Positions 39,625-50,531 of a stretch of 50,531 bases of DNA are shown here, piece by piece. Source of the DNA: Theodoxus fluviatilis (Eukaryota > Mollusca > Gastropoda > Cycloneritida > Neritidae); contig JAWQFJ010001814.1 in NCBI GenBank assembly GCA_034096865.1, positions 1 to 50,531 of the forward strand, in the 5' to 3' direction. The stretch's first letter is position 1. Every line of letters begins with the position of its first letter. Below the pieces are notes generated by a model. The model did not search any database. It saw only the letters and a list, made by a program, of their open reading frames with translations, and was not told the DNA's origin. A program made the position numbers and the translations under genes.

Positions 39625-40361
39625 CTGCAACACAAAGGAGAACTGTTCAGCACCACAAGATGGAATACAGAGCTCATGGCACATGAGTTTCGCCAGATTT
39701 CCTGAAGTAAAATACAAGTTCAAGAAGCACAGAAGAATTGGTGAAGCATCGCTGACTCAGTAGTTATCTCCTTTTCATTTGTGGGACAGCACATATCAAC
39801 AAAAGTCATGTTTGATAAGAAGATTTTCTGCATTTGGTCTGTGTGAGAGCTATAAGTGTGAAAACACACAGAACAGAAGATTGAACATGACACGGCCCTG
39901 CTGTCACACCCAGATTCAAGTTTTTTACTGCAGTGTCCAGAGGAGGTGGACAATATGACATATCACGCTATACTCCATCATCACTGATCCGTGCAACACA
40001 TCAAAGGAAAGCAATGAGAATGGATATTTTCTCTGCGGAGAAGGTCGCTAACTATGATTTACTCTGAATCAACACTCCAACTCAAGCCAGCAAGACCTTG
40101 TCTTGGGGCACAGGAAGTGAAGGAGACATCAGAAAAATATAAATACACTGTCTACTACATGTGCATGAACTCAACCTTTAGGGACATAACGTGTCCAGGC
40201 TGTAAAGACAATTTATCACCCCTCCTTTTCAACACTCTCTTTGCATTGTATAATTGCTTGATACCACTTTTAATTCTAGCAGACAGGACCGTTCATACAA
40301 ACACATGTATGCTCAATACATGTACACATAGTAACATACAGAGAAATACAGGCAGGCAGGC

Positions 40362-40437
<76 letters not shown>

Positions 40438-40466
40438 TGAGAGAGACAGTGAGAGAGACAGAGACT

Positions 40467-40517
<51 letters not shown>

Positions 40518-40535
40518 GGATGGACGGATGGATAG

Positions 40536-40571
<36 letters not shown>

Positions 40572-43500
40572 ATGGATGGATGGATGGATGGATGGATGGA
40601 TGGATGGACGGACAGACGGATTGATGGACAAACACACAGAGACGCAGACACAGAGAGACAGAGACATTTAAAACACATACAAAACAGGTACTGAGACAGA
40701 GGGAGACCACTGTAGAGATCAAGACTGAGACAGCAACACGTACCCCTCTAGAAGCACAGTGCTGGTGTCAGGCAGGCTGGGGCCCTCACTGTCGGGGAAG
40801 AACGGCTCATAGTGGTAGGCCTTGTCCTCCTCCACCACCTGTAGTGGCACCACCCCTCCGTGTCGCCCCTGGCAACCACAGAACAGCCCAGTGTAAGGCA
40901 ATGGGAATACCTTCCAGTAATGGGCCACACTAGTGGGCTCACCCAAGGAAAGGGGTGCAGACCTCGTTCCACTGGTGGGCCGCGGCATCTGATTGGCTGC
41001 CTTTTTACAAAGGTGTTTATGCTCAAAACTGAGCTGAATCACCTTGGCGACTGCTGCAAATCTGATATTCATCATAACCCAATTTGGCTGAAAGTGCATT
41101 GTGTACACCAGTTTGTCAATTATTCACACATTATAGTCATTCTGTGGGTGGAAAACCATCCAATGATTGGATATGTGAGCTAGCGAGCACACAATAAATT
41201 GGTTCTCATTCTGTGTGGGAGTCACTGCAAATTAAACAAACAAAATTACACTCCTTTCCTTGCAAGGGTCCACTAGTGTGACCATCAGTGGAAGGGATTC
41301 CAGGCAATGGCCTCCCTCCATTGTCCAGTAGTCTTGCTGTCTACATTTTGCACAGATGGGTCCCTCTTTACTTTTCACTTTCCAAAAATCTGATATGTAG
41401 GTTAGAAACTGAGCAACTTATGAAATGTAAAATGACAGCCACTTCGTGTGTGTGAGTGCATGTAAACTTGTGAGTTCATATGTGTATGTGTGTGTGTGTG
41501 TGTGTGTGTATCTATGTGTGTGTGTCTGTGTGTTGGTGTGTGTCTCTGCGAGTGTTTATCTGTGTGTGTGTGTGTGTGTGTTTGTTTGTTTGTTTGTTTG
41601 TGTGTGTGTGTGCGTGCGTGCATGCGTGCGTGCGTGTGTGTCTGTGTGTGAATATGTATATGTATGTTGTGTGTTAGTGCACACATGCACTTGCAAACAG
41701 TGCATGCATGCAAGCAATCTTCTCTGTATTCAAAGAACATTTGAGTGTGTGAAGAAGAGAGAACACCTGAGGTAGAAGAAAATGACATTTAAAAAGCTTT
41801 GTTCAACCACTCCCAGACTCAAGGAAATCCTGCACAGCCTGCCACACAGAGGCCGCTGACTCACCACTCTGATGCCAGAGGAAAATGTTGTTGCAGTGCC
41901 AGGAAGACGAGTCTCCTGCACTTCCATTTCCACAAAGTCGTTTTTGTGTGACTCCACGATACACTGGGCTGGCATATCAGAGAACATCTGGCAATGAAAG
42001 AACACATTCCGAAAAATAAACAATGTACAGCTCCTGAAAATCATCATCTACCTAATCAAAATAAGCTGCACTGAAATGACAATATATATGACTGAAGCAC
42101 AAAAAGGAGTATTTCAAATACGTTCTGCAGCATAACTGCAGCATAAATGCACTCATTCTTTTTTATGTGGTCCACTTAGTCAAAATACAGTCAGTGCCCT
42201 TCTGCATGAGGTTCATTACTTTCAGCATTCAGAGCTGATGGCCTAATCATTAACTGTCCACAGAGAAGCAGCATTATGTGTCATGTAGCAGCACCTCGTC
42301 GTGTAGCAGTACCTCAAGTCATGTAGCAGTACCTCAAGTCGTGCAGCAGTACCTCAAGTCATGTAGCAGCACCTCAAGTCGTGAAGCAGTGCCTCAAGTC
42401 ATGTAGCAGTACCTCAAGTCATGTAGCAGCACCTCGTCGTGTAGCAGTACCTCAAGTCATGTAGCAGTACCTCAAGTCACGTAGCAGTACCTCAAGTCAT
42501 GCAGCAGCACCTCAAGTCATGTAGCAGTACCTCAAGTCATGTAGCAGTACCTCAAGTCATGTAGCAGTACCTCAAGTCATGTAGCAGCACCTCAAGTCAT
42601 GTAGCAGTACCTCAAGTCATGCAGCAGCACCTCAAGTCGTGTAGCAGTACCTCAAGTCATGTAGCAGTACCTCAAGTCACGTAGCAGTACCTCAAGTCTT
42701 GCAGCAGCACCTCAAGTCATGCAGCAGTACCTCAAGTCATGTAGCAGTACCTCAAGTCATGTAGCAGTACCTCAAGTCATGTAGCAGTACCTCAAGTCAT
42801 GTAGCAGTACCTCAAGTCATGCAGCAGCACCTCAAGTCGTGTAGCAGTACCTCAAGTCATGTAGCAGTACCTCAAGTCATGTAGCAGATCCTCAAGTTAT
42901 GCAGCAGTACTTCAAGTCAAGTAGCAGTACCTCAAGTCATGTAGCAGTACCTCAAGTCATGTAGCAGTACCTCAAGTCATGTAGCAGTACCTCAAATCGT
43001 GTAGCAGATCCTCAAGTTATGCAGCAGTACTTCAAGTCATGTAGCAGTACCTCAAGTCATGTAGCAGTACCTCAAGTCATGTAGCAGTACCTCAAGTCAT
43101 GTAGCAGATCCTCAAGTTATGCAGCAGTACTTCAAGTCAAGTAGCAGTACCTCAAGTCATGCAGCAGTACCCCAAGTCATGTAGCAGTACCTCAAAATCG
43201 TGTAGCAGATCCTCAAGTCGTGCAGCAGTACTTCAAGTCAAGTAGCAGTACCTCAAGTCACGTAGCAGTACATCAAGTCATGCAGCAGTACCTCAAGTCA
43301 CGTAGCAGTACATCAAGTCATGCAGCAGTACCTCAAGTCACGTAGCACCTCAAATCATGTAGCAGTACCTCAAATCATGCAGCAGCACCTCAAGTCACAT
43401 AGCAGCACCTCAAGTCATGTAGCAGTACCTCAAGTAACGTAGCAGTACCTCAAGTCATGCAGCAGCACCTCAAGTCATGCAGCAGTACCTCAAGTCATGC

Positions 43501-45230
43501 AGCAGCACCTCAAGTCATGCAGCAGTACCTCAAGTCATGCAGCAGCACATTGAGTCATGTAGCAGCACCTCAAGTCATGCAGCAGCACCTCAACTCATGC
43601 AGCAGTACCTCAAGTCATGTAGCAGTACCTCAAGTCATGCAGCAGCACATTGAGTCATGTAGCAACACCTCAAGTCATGCAGCAGCACCTCAAGTCATGC
43701 AGCAGCACCTCAAGTCATGCAGCAGCACATTGAGTCATGTAGCAGCACCTCAAGTCATGCAGCAGTACCTCAAGTCATGCAGCAGCACCTCAAGTCATGC
43801 AGCAGCACATTGAGTCGTGTAGCAGTACCTCATGTCGTGCAGCAGTACCTCAAGTCATGCAGCAGCACCTCAAGTCATGCAGCAGCACCTCAAGTCATGC
43901 AGCAGCACCTCAAGTCATGCAGCAGCACATTGAGTCATGTAGCAGCTCCTCAAGTCACATAGCAGCACCTCAAGTCATGTAGCAGCACACTGAGTCATGC
44001 AGCAGCACCCCAAGTCATGCAGCAGCGCCTCAAGTCATGCAGCAGCACACTGAGTCATGCAGCAGCACATTGAGTCATGCAGCAGCACCTCAAGTCACAT
44101 AGCAGCACCTCAAGTCACATAGCAGCACCTCATGTCATGCCATCCACACAGATGTGGCATGAGAGTTGGGACGTGTCCAATGCAGCGGGTTTGTGGAAGC
44201 AAAAATCAAGAGAGGCAACTCCTGTCTGACAACTATTCCAAGGCACACACAATCTGTTTTGCAGTCCTGCCAGCTCATCAAAAGTTTGTATTTGTTTCTT
44301 TGTGTTTTTTTAATTGTTGCACCTGATGAGTACAGCTCACCATTAAAATCACTGTTGCATATGAGGCAATACTGCATCAAGATAACGTGCGACCTGGTAA
44401 CAAAAACTCATAGTGCAACTCAGAAAGAACCTGTATGATGCAGTCAATGAAAATGGATGGTGGTCTAACTCTTTATTTCTGTGACAAAGAGAAAAATACA
44501 AAGAAACTCAAAGGAGTCAATACTTTATGAATGTCAAATGTTTCTGTTTGCAACATAACTGATTAATTAATTTGTCAGAGTGCCTGATCCTGTGCTGCTT
44601 CGTAATCACACACTATCTCTCCTCCGTCCCCTTCCAACTCACCAGGTCATCAATGAGGGCCTCCTTGTTGCGTTGTTTCTTCATGGCAGTTCGCTTGGTC
44701 TCTTGTACCAGGAGCTGTTTTCTCAGTGCCGCCTGCTCCTTCTCCTCCTCTATCAGCTGCTCCAGGTATTCATCGTCTGCCGACTGCACAGCAAAGGTCT
44801 ACTGTCACAGGCTACAGTGGAAAGATTAAATTATCATATGTTCTCTTTCCGCCTCCCCCTCTATCAGTTGTTCCAGGGACTCTTCAATTACTGGTGCACA
44901 ACAAAGACACACCAACACAGGCTTCAACAGAAAGAATAGTTCTTCACATACATTCTCTTGTACACCTCCCCCTCTATCAGTTGTTCCACTTCATCTACTG
45001 ATGCACAACAAAGACACACCAACACAGGCTACAACAGAAAGAATAGTTCTTCACATATTCTCTTGTACACCTCTCCCTCCATCAGTTGTTCCACTTCATC
45101 TACTGATGCACAACAAAGACACACCAACACAGGCTACAACAGAAAGAACAGTTCTTCATGTACATTCTCTGTACATCTTCCCCTCTATCAGTTGTTACAT
45201 ATACTCTTAATCTTTTCACTGTGGAACAAT

Positions 45231-45309
<79 letters not shown>

Positions 45310-46460
45310 TCACACAACAAAGATTTAGAAATTCTTCACTAGAATTGATAATGATAAAGCTGACACTGGAAGTGAGATTGGTTTCATTTCTTTCTGGCTG
45401 CAAAGACAAAACCAAGATTTCAGACAGCCTGCCTTCATGTCTTTCATGTTGAAACCAAGTTTTCTAAGGACAGAGACATTTATGTATGGCAACCTTTCTT
45501 AAAAAGATAAATAAAAAGTTCCTACCAACCTACCTTTTTTTTTTCTTCCCATGTTACCTGAAATGATCATTCTTTAGGTTTTTTTCCCTTTTGAATGCCA
45601 CTCACCAGTTTGCACAGGTTTTTTCTGATGGTCTCCTTGTTGTCTTTCTTGTACTGCTCTATCTGGCGTTTGGTCTGCTCCACATCAATGTGGTTTGCCA
45701 TGTTGTAGACTGGCAGAAACAAAAGCAGAACAATCACAGATCCTAACAACATCTCATCAGGAATTCCACTCGGGATAGTCAATGCAAAGTGCAGTAACAG
45801 TGAACATGATGTGAATTCCAACCAGTACCTAGTGCTCTCTCAGTAAGTCTGGCAGGAGAACTCATTATTGCTATGATGTATCTATGACATACAGATTAGT
45901 TAGGCATGTGTTCACAGTAGAGACAGAAATGAGACCATGCAAGTATCACTGCCTCAAATGACAAGTGTTACGGTTCAGCTATTATTCAATTTTCTATATT
46001 GTTCGAGACATATGCCGTGTTGAAGTTTTGGTGGGAACATGCCTGAACCTTGCAATTTGAGACCGGCTTGAATAGGTTGTTCACAAAATTAAGGGTGACG
46101 CAATCATGAGTTCATTGGTTAAGGTTGGTGGCATATGCGCTGTGAGTAACTCTTCAGTCAGAAAGCGCTGAAAAATCTAGTTCAGTTGACTTGCAGACTA
46201 TCGACATAAGCAGACATATTTCGAGCAGCTCCGTGTTAAGGTGGAACACATTAAAGAAATTCTTCAAATCCTCCCCCGACCTTCTGAAAGGTTGTGCCAA
46301 GAAGAACAGTGTTTCCCTGAATGAAGTGTGTGTGTGTGTGTGTGTGTATGTGTGTGAACAAATGTGAGTGTGTGTGCATATATATATATATTGTGTGCTT
46401 GTGTATGTATGTATGTATGTATTTTGGCTCTTATATAGCGCCAATCTCACACCCAAAGGC

Positions 46461-46498
<38 letters not shown>

Positions 46499-46642
46499 GT
46501 GTATATGTGTCTGTGTGCATATGCATATGTACATGTACATAGGTATGTGTGTGTGCGCACGTGTGTATGTACATGTGTGTGTGTGTGCATGTGTGTGTGT
46601 ATGCATGTGTGTGTGCATGTCTGCATGTGTGTGTGTGTGTGT

Positions 46643-46687
<45 letters not shown>

Positions 46688-47785
46688 TGTTTCATTAAAG
46701 CAACATTTACGGAAAATCATCAAGACTGAGATAAATGTTACATTCAGCACTGCAATCCATCTGGCTGTAACTTTGAAACACCACGGCATTGGGTTCTGTA
46801 TACAGATGGTTTACTGCCACACATACAAATATTCTTCAGCAAGACAGAATGGTGGATATACCCCTTGATGGAGGTCAGTGTCATGACAGGGACTGATAGG
46901 TTTACTCACTGATTGTCTCCACCATTTCAAGGTAGTCATCATATTCTCGTAAAGTGGCAAAATCCTCCTCCTTCTTGTTGAAACTGCAAAGAGAAACATT
47001 TGCAATTTGCAAACATTCCTCAGATACCACTTTGGTCATATGCATGAACATCAGTATACATTACAACGTATCTGCAGTTCAGGATTATTCATTTAAAGCA
47101 AATTAAATGTTACAATTAGGGAACAAAATATAAACTTGTATCTATTTTAAAAAAGAGTGTCAGGTAACATGGCTCCCCAAAACAGAGTTGGCAGGTCAGT
47201 CTGAATTTCTCTTTTCCTCCAAAAGGCCAGATTACACTGAAAATAAATTTAAATGTATCTTTTGCTGAAAACACTTTTTTTCAACTTAAATAGTGGATTC
47301 CTTGAGTGCTCATTGGGCAAGGAAGATGTGACAACATGCAGTTCTTTGTTTACTGTTGATTTTGATTTTTCTTTCTTTTTGGCATGGCTGGAAGAAAACT
47401 TCAGGGTCCGCAGAAAACAATAGGGTCGGTCTGGTTACCATAACCACGACCTCTTTTTTCTTTATCAAACCATCAAGTACAGTGTACACAGGCAGGCAGT
47501 CCAGTGCATGATACACTTCCTGAAGTGCAAGGCCAGTTCAGGAAACAATTCAATGTTGTTACCACCTTCATTGCAAAATCTGCTTTCCAAAGTTGCAAAT
47601 CTGTGAAATTCTATAATTAGCTACACATGCTTTCTACATACCCCTTTAGACAAGACCACAAAAATACATATCCCTGACCTGGAACAGTTCAGGACATTAA
47701 ACCCATCCTACTTACATAAGATTAAAAAGGGGGGGAGCTGTGGTTATGGAAACATGGCATCATCATCATCATGATAATAATAATA

Positions 47786-47881
<96 letters not shown>

Positions 47882-49516
47882 AAGAAGAAGAAGAAGAAGA
47901 AGAAGAAGAAGAAGAAGAAGAAGAAGAAGAAGAAAAACAACAACAACAAGGTTGGTAGGTCGGCCAGATATATTTTTTTTCTTTTATTCTTTCTAGAAGA
48001 GGTAAGATTGAACATAACCCAAACTTTATTTCACTGAAAACTAAAAAAAAAAAACTTAATTAGTGGATTTCCTGATGCTCATAGGGCAGGCAAGATGGGA
48101 CAGCACACAGTTCACTGTTTACTAACAATTTCTTCTCACACACATCCCCCACCCCCCACCCCCCACCCTTTATAAGCATGATTGGAAAAGATTTGGGTCA
48201 GCAGAAGAAAAACAAGAAGGGCAAAGCCCATACGACTCACATGCTTGACCTTGACCTTTATATGACCTTGAACTTCAGGTGATCTTCAAGGTCAAGGTCA
48301 AACAACTAAACCTACCAATGACATCATACACAAAGAAATGCTTTACACATTTTTCCTACCAAAATACATGTGACCTTGACCCAAGGTCAAGGTCATCCAA
48401 GGTCATGCAACACAAAGCTGTTAATTCAAGACATAGGAAGCACAATGGTGCTTATTGGCACTTTCTACCATGAGATATAGTCACTTTTAGTGGTTCACTA
48501 CCCCATTTTGGTCACATTTCATAAGGGTCAAAGTGACCTTGACCTTGATGATATGTGACCAAATGTGTCTCATGATAAAAGTATAACATGTGCTCCACAT
48601 AATTATTAAGTTTGAAACAGTTATCTTCCATAGTTCAGGGTCAAGGTCACTTCAAAATATGTATACAATCCAACTTTGAAGAGCTCCTGTGACCTTGACC
48701 TTGAAGCAAGGTCAACCAAACTGGTATCAAAAGATAGGGCTTGCTTTGACCTATATACCACTTGTAGCTAAGGTCGCCATTCTCAATAACGTGGGAGAAA
48801 ATTGGGAAAATGTGAACAATGACTGTTTTTGAGACCACGTTTATGGCTCCTGTGACCTTGACCTTGAAGCAAGGTCAAGTCACTATGTATGTTTTTTGAG
48901 GCCTTGTCATCATACACCATCATGCCACATTTGGTGTTGATAGACTTAATAGTCTACGAGAAAAATCCAACGTTTAAGTTTTTTACGCCCGGACGGACGC
49001 CCGGACGGACGGACGGACGGACGGACGGACGGACGACACGGCTGAGTACATAGACTCACTTTTGCTTCGCATGTGAGTCAAAAATGTGCACGTCGGGTTA
49101 CTGTAAACCACTTTTTTTGTTGTTGGTTGCCTTAACTTGCCGTGGAGATCTGCTAATCCTGGCCAATCAGACAGTTCCAATATATTTCATTGTGCCTCCC
49201 ACATCTACAGGCTGTAGAGATCAACACAGGATCAAATACATCATCACACAGAGGAAAATCCACAGCAACACAACATAAAATACTGAGAATATCTTCAATG
49301 GTTCTTGTTAAAGTTGTCTCTTTTACAACAAGTTAAATGCCAAAGCCCTAGCACTGGACTCACTCTTTGAGGATGCGACGACGGATGTCCACCTCCTTCT
49401 CCACCTGGGCATCCTCCAGCAGCTGGTAGCGGAAGTTGCTGCGCCGAAGTGCTGTTCCACATTCTGGACATGACCCAGACCCTTTCACAAAGAGCATGTC
49501 CACACAGCTCTCGCAT
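39504..49516 (-). CDS. MNAT1: CDK-activating kinase assembly factor MAT1, partial (first exon outside window)
   Basis: Seven minus-strand exons join in phase: 49364-49516, 46910-46983, 45606-45709, 44643-44783, 41865-41987, 40744-40868, 39504-39624. They give 279 residues plus one split codon at the 5' edge, matching human MAT1 (309 aa) from the RING middle to the end. MAT1 is the third subunit of CDK7-cyclin H; it stabilises the kinase and links it to TFIIH for RNA polymerase II CTD and CDK phosphorylation in the nucleus. Visible parts are the RING cysteines CESC and CPEC, a charged helical and coiled-coil middle, and a C-terminal CDK7-cyclin H binding region. All introns are GT-AG. The missing part (about 33 residues) lies beyond 50531. 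No lesion is seen. Confidence 0.96.
40363..40625. repeat. (GA)n-(CAGA)n-(GGAT)n compound array in an MNAT1 intron
   Basis: GA to 40434, then GACA/CAGA units to about 40515, then GGAT/GGAC units. Long Ser/Pro frames are artefacts. Confidence 0.95.
40744..40868 (-). CDS. MNAT1: MNAT1 exon (CDK7-cyclin H binding region, part 1)
   Basis: [20 protein letters not shown] then [14 protein letters not shown]; the Y-Y-E/Q-P spacing matches the YEYQPL segment. Donor GTACGT, phase 2. Confidence 0.92.
41478..41660. repeat. (GT)n with TTTG and GCGT variants
   Basis: Interrupted GT array in the intron between the exons at 41865 and 40868. Confidence 0.9.
41865..41987 (-). CDS. MNAT1: MNAT1 exon (linker)
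   Basis: 41 codons, [20 protein letters not shown] to TFSSGIRV; the TFS-G motif matches MAT1. Phase 0 at both ends. Confidence 0.92.
42280..44137. repeat. 20-bp minisatellite, about 93 copies
   Basis: The unit is GTAGCAGTACCTCAAGTCAT, with mostly C/T and A/G variation. A two-unit variant (AGATCCTCAAGTTAT then GCAGCAGTACTTCAAG) recurs at 42881, 43001, 43101 and 43202, so there is a 5-6-unit higher order. A CACATTGAG variant is confined to the part after about 43540. One or two units differ in length (near 43190 and 43340). It lies inside an MNAT1 intron; the Gln/Ser/His open frames are repeat artefacts. Confidence 0.97.
44643..44783 (-). CDS. MNAT1: MNAT1 exon (coiled coil)
   Basis: 47 codons, [20 protein letters not shown] then a Lys/Arg-rich helix ending KEALIDDL. 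Acceptor CTGTGCAG at 44784-44785, donor GTGAGT. Its first third and acceptor have been copied several times just upstream (44849-45215). Confidence 0.95.
44849..45215 (-). repeat. Tandem partial duplications of an MNAT1 exon start
   Basis: Units at about 44849-44961, 44962-45066, 45067-45171 and part of a fourth to 45215 (period 105-113 bp) each repeat the acceptor side and first about 35 coding bases of exon 44643-44783. On the minus strand copy 1 reads [16 protein letters not shown] and copies 2-3 [15 protein letters not shown], against [17 protein letters not shown] in the exon. They lack a donor. Confidence 0.8.
45232..45307. repeat. (CA)n microsatellite
   Basis: 76 bp of pure CA followed by dispersed-repeat sequence. 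Confidence 0.95.
45310..45580. repeat. Dispersed repeat family, copy in MNAT1 intron
   Basis: It shares ordered blocks with 13575-13880: CA tract, AAATTCTTCACTAGAATTGA, GCAACCTTTCTTAAAAAG, AAAGTTCCTACCAACCTACC and GTTACCTGAAATGA. It ends about 25 bp before the exon 45606-45709 donor. Confidence 0.65.
45606..45709 (-). CDS. MNAT1: MNAT1 exon (start of coiled coil)
   Basis: It completes an Ile codon, then [20 protein letters not shown] and [14 protein letters not shown]; donor GTGAGT at 45600-45605, phase 0. Confidence 0.96.
46322..46690. repeat. (GT)n arrays around a small retroelement 3' end
   Basis: GT arrays at 46326-46350 and 46463-46690 with CATG-type variants. Between them, on the minus strand, GGCGCTATATAAGAGCCAAA followed by (ATAC)n (46402-46426) looks like the tail end of a LINE or SINE. 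Confidence 0.7.
46910..46983 (-). CDS. MNAT1: MNAT1 exon (FNKKEEDF segment)
   Basis: It completes an Asp codon, then codes [20 protein letters not shown] and VETI, matching the NKREEDFPSLREYNDFLE region of MAT1. Donor GTGAGT at 46904-46909. Confidence 0.95.
47160..47460. repeat. Dispersed repeat, copy A in MNAT1 intron
   Basis: It shares AGTGGATTCCTTGAGTGCTC, a following GGGCAAG-AAGATG and CAGTTC-TGTTTACT block, and a GGGTC-GCAGAA block with 48056-48225. The last part (47390-47460) is related in inverse orientation to 13500-13550. Confidence 0.6.
47764..47950. repeat. (ATC)n-(AAT)n-(AAG)n-(CAA)n trinucleotide array
   Basis: Four trinucleotide phases in succession; the Asn/Lys and Leu/Phe frames are artefacts. 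Confidence 0.95.
47951..48228. repeat. Dispersed repeat, copy B in MNAT1 intron
   Basis: A diverged direct copy of 47160-47460, interrupted by a C-rich insertion (48145-48168). Confidence 0.6.
48234..49079. mobile_element. Terminal-inverted-repeat element with 13 TGACCTTGA motifs
   Basis: GACTCACATGC at 48234-48244 is the exact inverse of 49069-49079, bounding 846 bp. Inside, TGACCTTGA or its complement TCAAGGTCA occurs 13 times between 48246 and 48867, several overlapping as direct repeats. A (GGAC)n run (48989-49035) precedes the right end. No ORF is seen. TCAAGGTCA is the known extended half-site of ERR and NR5A nuclear receptors. That the element is mobile is inferred from its ends. Confidence 0.65.
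49364..49516 (-). CDS. MNAT1: MNAT1 exon with second half of the RING finger
   Basis: Acceptor TGCATTGCAG ends at 49517; donor GTGAGT at 49358-49363. It codes [20 protein letters not shown], the last four zinc ligands, then [20 protein letters not shown] and a helix to RRRILK. Confidence 0.97.
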
Positions 49517-50222
49517 CTGCAATGCAGCAACAAGCCCTCATAAGTCACAGTTGGTGTCCGCATTTCATCCATCCATTCCCAAGAGCAACAGCTTGGCTTT
49601 CAGCACAACTGCACAGAACTTCAAGATGGTCCAAACAATTATGCAGAGAAACATACCATATGAGATATTTTCAAAAACTAGCAAATGAACAATCGGTTTT
49701 AAAGGTGTGCATAAGTATTTAAAAAATGCACTGGAGACCTCAAATCAGTTAGGAAGCCCATAGCTCAGATACTGCAGCAATTCCCTTAAACTTGCAGTGA
49801 AAGGCGAGAGGTCGGATTTCTACTCCCTGGGTTCTTCCTATCTCCATGTATATTGGACATCCATATTCATATCTGCATGTGCAATATGTAAATGTACCTT
49901 TGCATGAATATTATTTTCCAATTTCACATTTCAATTACCAATTGCTGTTCTCCAACATGGATGCACCGTCATAAAGGTCCATAAAATGATTTCCTTTTAT
50001 TTCCCAAGCTGTCTTAACTATGACCAGGCCCAACATATGCATTCACAACTTAGAAAATCATCACAGAGAGCAATCCATTTTAACTAACATGTTAATAAAA
50101 TATTTCTGATTCTCAACCAATCATGTGAGATGATAGTGGTGAATACCAAACATGGGCTCACATTTGAATAATTTTCTCGAACCTCTGCAACAAACTTTGA
50201 GGTCATTTTTCTTTCAAGCTTG

Positions 50223-50267
<45 letters not shown>

Positions 50268-50531
50268 GATGCGTGTTTGTATACGTGCATGTATATTTGC
50301 ATGCATTCATATGTGTGCATGCATGCGTGTGTATGAATGTGTAGACAGAGTAAACAGAAGGAAAAAAGTATCAAGTAGTATATCAATGTACAACAATACT
50401 CAATAGGCAGTGATATATGGACAATATAATAACAATGAAATGAACAAGGCTTTAGTTAATGCCTTTAACAATTGTTTGCTCAATGAGTCTTGAGGTACAA
50501 GTAGCAGTGTGCCATATGTACAGGAGACATT
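49517..50531. other. MNAT1 first intron (part), no exon seen
   Basis: Contains (GT)n at 50222-50261 and otherwise unrecognised AT-rich sequence. The exon with the MAT1 start codon and first zinc ligands was not found here. Confidence 0.7.

Noticed and set aside
43457..43982. Open frames reading [12 protein letters not shown] repeats
   Set aside because: A 20-bp period leaves frames open by periodicity; no start context or homology.
42280..44137. CRISPR-like regular repeats of 20 bp
   Set aside because: Units are directly adjacent without spacers, diverge gradually and lie in a eukaryotic intron: a minisatellite.
47771..48037. Poly-Asn/poly-Lys open frame
   Set aside because: Translation of AAT and AAG trinucleotide runs.

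Overview
The window is animal nuclear DNA. Genes are split by GT-AG introns, about a quarter of the sequence is simple repeat, and decayed LINE and mariner copies are common. The protein families, the (TCAA)n, (ATT)n and (ATAC)n retroelement tails, and the density of CA/GA/GGAC microsatellites suggest a lophotrochozoan, most likely a marine mollusc such as a gastropod. That placement is inference; no mitochondrial or rRNA marker is present.

Layout. 1-2741 is a decayed non-LTR retrotransposon (endonuclease, RT, C-terminal zinc motif, AATAAA, (TCAA)n tail). 2742-6300 is microsatellites and a foldback sequence. 6586-34129 (+) is a five-exon two-pore-domain K+ channel gene of the TWIK type: the exons join in phase to 330 aa. 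Its 21-kb first intron holds an ORF1-like element (11414-12558) and a large imperfect palindrome (arms about 12559-17143 and 18435-23021, spacer about 1.3 kb). Each arm carries two exons of a MAP3K20/ZAK-like kinase, an RNase H-bearing LINE remnant, a LINE 3' end and a dead mariner. The right arm runs into a 10-N assembly gap (23022-23031). An AT-rich strand-asymmetric block (23590-25650) and a CT repeat follow. Intron 2 holds a 616-bp element with perfect 34-bp terminal inverted repeats. Intron 4 holds 1.7 kb of (GGT/AGT)n and a 28-bp minisatellite.

39504-49516 (-) is most of MNAT1 (MAT1, the assembly factor of the CDK7-cyclin H kinase): seven exons are present and the first coding exon lies beyond the right edge. 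It converges tail-to-tail with the channel gene, with probable 3' ends near 37.4 kb (+) and 38.45 kb (-). Its introns hold a 1.86-kb minisatellite of a 20-bp unit, tandem partial copies of one of its own exons, and a terminal-inverted-repeat element carrying 13 TGACCTTGA/TCAAGGTCA motifs.

The two resident genes have unrelated jobs (membrane K+ leak; transcription and cell-cycle kinase assembly). The points most worth a second look are the inverted duplication of kinase exons inside the channel intron, the nuclear-receptor-motif element, the young inverted-repeat element and the partial exon duplication in MNAT1.
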